Shown here: positions 62,761 to 64,000 of the stretch, piece after piece
Numbering within the stretch: the first letter of the stretch is position 1
Layout of the letters: the number at the start of each line of letters is the position of its first letter
Source: Candidatus Anammoximicrobium sp.
GTDB taxonomy: Bacteria; Planctomycetota; Planctomycetia; Pirellulales; Pirellulaceae
Reading direction: 5' to 3'
NCBI GenBank assembly: GCA_012515235.1
Contig: JAAYYU010000027.1
Coordinates: forward strand, 161,647-225,646
DNA length: 64,000 nucleotides
Notes under the pieces: model-generated
Told to the model about the DNA's origin: nothing
What the model saw: the letters and a program-made list of their open reading frames with translations, nothing else
The model's database searches: none
Translations under genes and position numbers: made by a program

Positions 62761-63759
62761 TCAGCGCACGAGGCTGGAAGTGTGCGGTTGCTGGCCGAGC
62801 GGCACCGGCGACCGGCCAGGGATCAGCGGCAGTTCCATGGGCTCCAACCCCGCCGTGAAACTTGATTGCGGAGGAGCCGCGGGACTGCTGCCGGAACTCG
62901 CCTGGGCCGTCCCTGGAGGCTTGCCGCCCGCACTTTCCGCCGCCGCGACCATCTCGCCCAAACCGTGCTTGTCGGGGGCCTGGGCGTACAATTCGTTTGC
63001 CTGCGGTACAAGCTGTTCCAGGGCCTTCACGCGGCGCTCGTCGCACGGGTGCGTGGACAGGAATTCGGGCGGCTTCTCGGCCTGATTGGCGCCGGAGAAC
63101 CGCCTCCAAAACCGCGGGGCCTCGGCGGGGTCGTAGCCGGCCTTGCCCATCAGCATCAGGCCCATGTGATCGGCCTCTGACTCGTGCTTGCGGCTGTACG
63201 GCAGGATCACACCGTACTTGGAAGCCACGCCGTACGCCTGGAGGATGACTCCCTTGTTCTTGAGTTCCTTCTTGTTGGCCACGTACTGAACCGCTTGCCG
63301 CACGCCTTCGACCGCATAATTCTGGCTCATCCGTTCGCCGCCGTGGCGCGCCAGGATGTGCGCGATTTCGTGGGACACCACCACGGCCAGGCCGGCTTCA
63401 TTGCCACAGACGGGCAAGATGCCTTCATACACCGCGACCTTGCCCCCCGGCAAGGCGAACGCGTTCTGAGCCGGAGACGCCAACACGCGGAACTCCCACT
63501 GATAGTCCGACTTGTCCGCGACCTCGGCCAAGCGCAAACCGACGCGATTGACCATCTCGATGAAGTGCTGGTTGGTCGAGTGCGGCTCCTGCTTGACCGC
63601 CTCTTCGTAGGCCGACAGCCCCAAGGCAATCTCCTGCTTCTCCGGCACCAAAAGCAGTTGCTTGCGATTGGTGATGGGCGTGGTCCGGCAACCGCCACAC
63701 CAGGAAGCGGCACCCATCACCAGCAGACGCTTCAGCGCAGAACGGCGGTCGATCTCCAT
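62761..63759 (-). CDS. M48-family metalloprotease, lipoprotein-like
   Basis: A 332-residue protease with an N-terminal Arg pair and signal (MEIDRRSALKRLLVMGAASWCGGC; candidate lipid Cys at residue 24). Zinc motif H130-E-I-A-H134 in VVVSHEIAHILARHGGE and the third ligand in HESEADHMG. STHPCDERRVKALEQL is the usual M48 ending. A Pro/Ser-rich tail of about 60 residues is added. It resembles periplasmic BepA/YcaL-type quality-control proteases. ATG at 63759; the upstream frame to 63837 is less likely. Confidence 0.92.
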   Translation of the reverse strand: MEIDRRSALKRLLVMGAASWCGGCRTTPITNRKQLLLVPEKQEIALGLSAYEEAVKQEPHSTNQHFIEMVNRVGLRLAEVADKSDYQWEFRVLASPAQNAFALPGGKVAVYEGILPVCGNEAGLAVVVSHEIAHILARHGGERMSQNYAVEGVRQAVQYVANKKELKNKGVILQAYGVASKYGVILPYSRKHESEADHMGLMLMGKAGYDPAEAPRFWRRFSGANQAEKPPEFLSTHPCDERRVKALEQLVPQANELYAQAPDKHGLGEMVAAAESAGGKPPGTAQASSGSSPAAPPQSSFTAGLEPMELPLIPGRSPVPLGQQPHTSSLVR

Positions 63760-64000
63760 ATCCCCACTCCGTGGCGCAACACAGCCGCAGCCGAGTCCAC
63801 TGTCCGCACGACAGATTCGACACTGGACTTCGGGCAAAGTCTCAAACCGAATGCGGGATTTTTCCGTATTTCTGGATCGTTCCGAACCATCCCCCTAGAT
63901 CAGAACTTCTGCGGGAATCCCTTCAAAGGCGATAACCGCCAGAGGGAGCCCAGCCGACAAAGTTTGCCTGCTTTGGCCAGTTCGCGAAGAAGTCCAGGGC

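Overview
The window looks like the chromosome of a high-GC planctomycete of the Pirellulales type. This is inferred from the gene families, not from a marker gene. It has two DUF1559 proteins with type IV pilin-like N-termini, three Tat- or signal-leader Gfo/Idh/MocA oxidoreductases, a secreted neutral ceramidase-like protein, DUF4838 and GH36-like secreted proteins, a fused AroD-AroE enzyme, HslVU, an NfeD/FloA cluster and porin-like outer-membrane proteins. No rRNA, tRNA or CRISPR array was seen.

Layout. 0-6 kb: two Gfo/Idh/MocA oxidoreductases, a cupredoxin-like secreted protein and an isochorismatase-family hydrolase, separated by spacers rich in palindromes. 5.8-7.7 kb: hslV-hslU. 7.9-13.5 kb: a porin, and divergently a TolC-like lipoprotein followed by a small Gly/Met/Trp-tailed lipoprotein. 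13.7-15.0 kb: a gamma-carbonic anhydrase-like protein and a glycerophosphodiesterase whose 3' ends overlap. 15.1-22.2 kb: a minus-strand run GH43-like, SGNH hydrolase, GH16, glycerophosphodiesterase. Its GH16 gene is cut in two by a foreign AT-rich element. 22.5-32 kb: ceramidase, a third Gfo/Idh/MocA, two DUF1559 proteins, a cytochrome b/ethylbenzene-dehydrogenase-type heme protein and a secreted protein fused to an antitoxin-like leader. 32-40.5 kb: small membrane protein, DcaP-like porin, M6 metalloprotease, prepilin peptidase overlapping aroDE. 40.8-48.4 kb: a polysaccharide-degradation-like set (GH36-like, FAD oxidoreductase, DUF4838). 48.4-56 kb: THUMP-like methyltransferase, adenylate kinase, UbiB-type kinase, lipoprotein, and a coupled sugar nucleotidyltransferase/GHMP kinase pair. 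57-64 kb: NfeD-NfeD-FloA-hypothetical cluster, a 3-hydroxyacid dehydrogenase family protein and an M48 protease.

The most interesting feature is a 4,565-bp integrated element between 15455 and 20023. It carries a large serine integrase next to its left end, a putative rolling-circle-type replication protein (H-x-N variant), a small overlapping ORF, a ribbon-helix-helix protein with a candidate operator, and a small serine resolvase next to its right end. Both ends share the core AATT. Joining the two element ends in silico gives a 48-bp imperfect palindrome centred on AATT, as expected of a serine-integrase attP. Removing the element restores an in-frame 257-residue GH16 enzyme whose E-x-D-x-x-E catalytic motif lies exactly at the insertion point. 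The gene content suggests a minimal integrative plasmid-like element.

A second general feature is a dispersed intergenic repeat family with ends like CAGCCTGTTGAAAAAAGG, found at four places (near 2.0, 25.95, 35.0 and 50.2 kb) and resembling a MITE.
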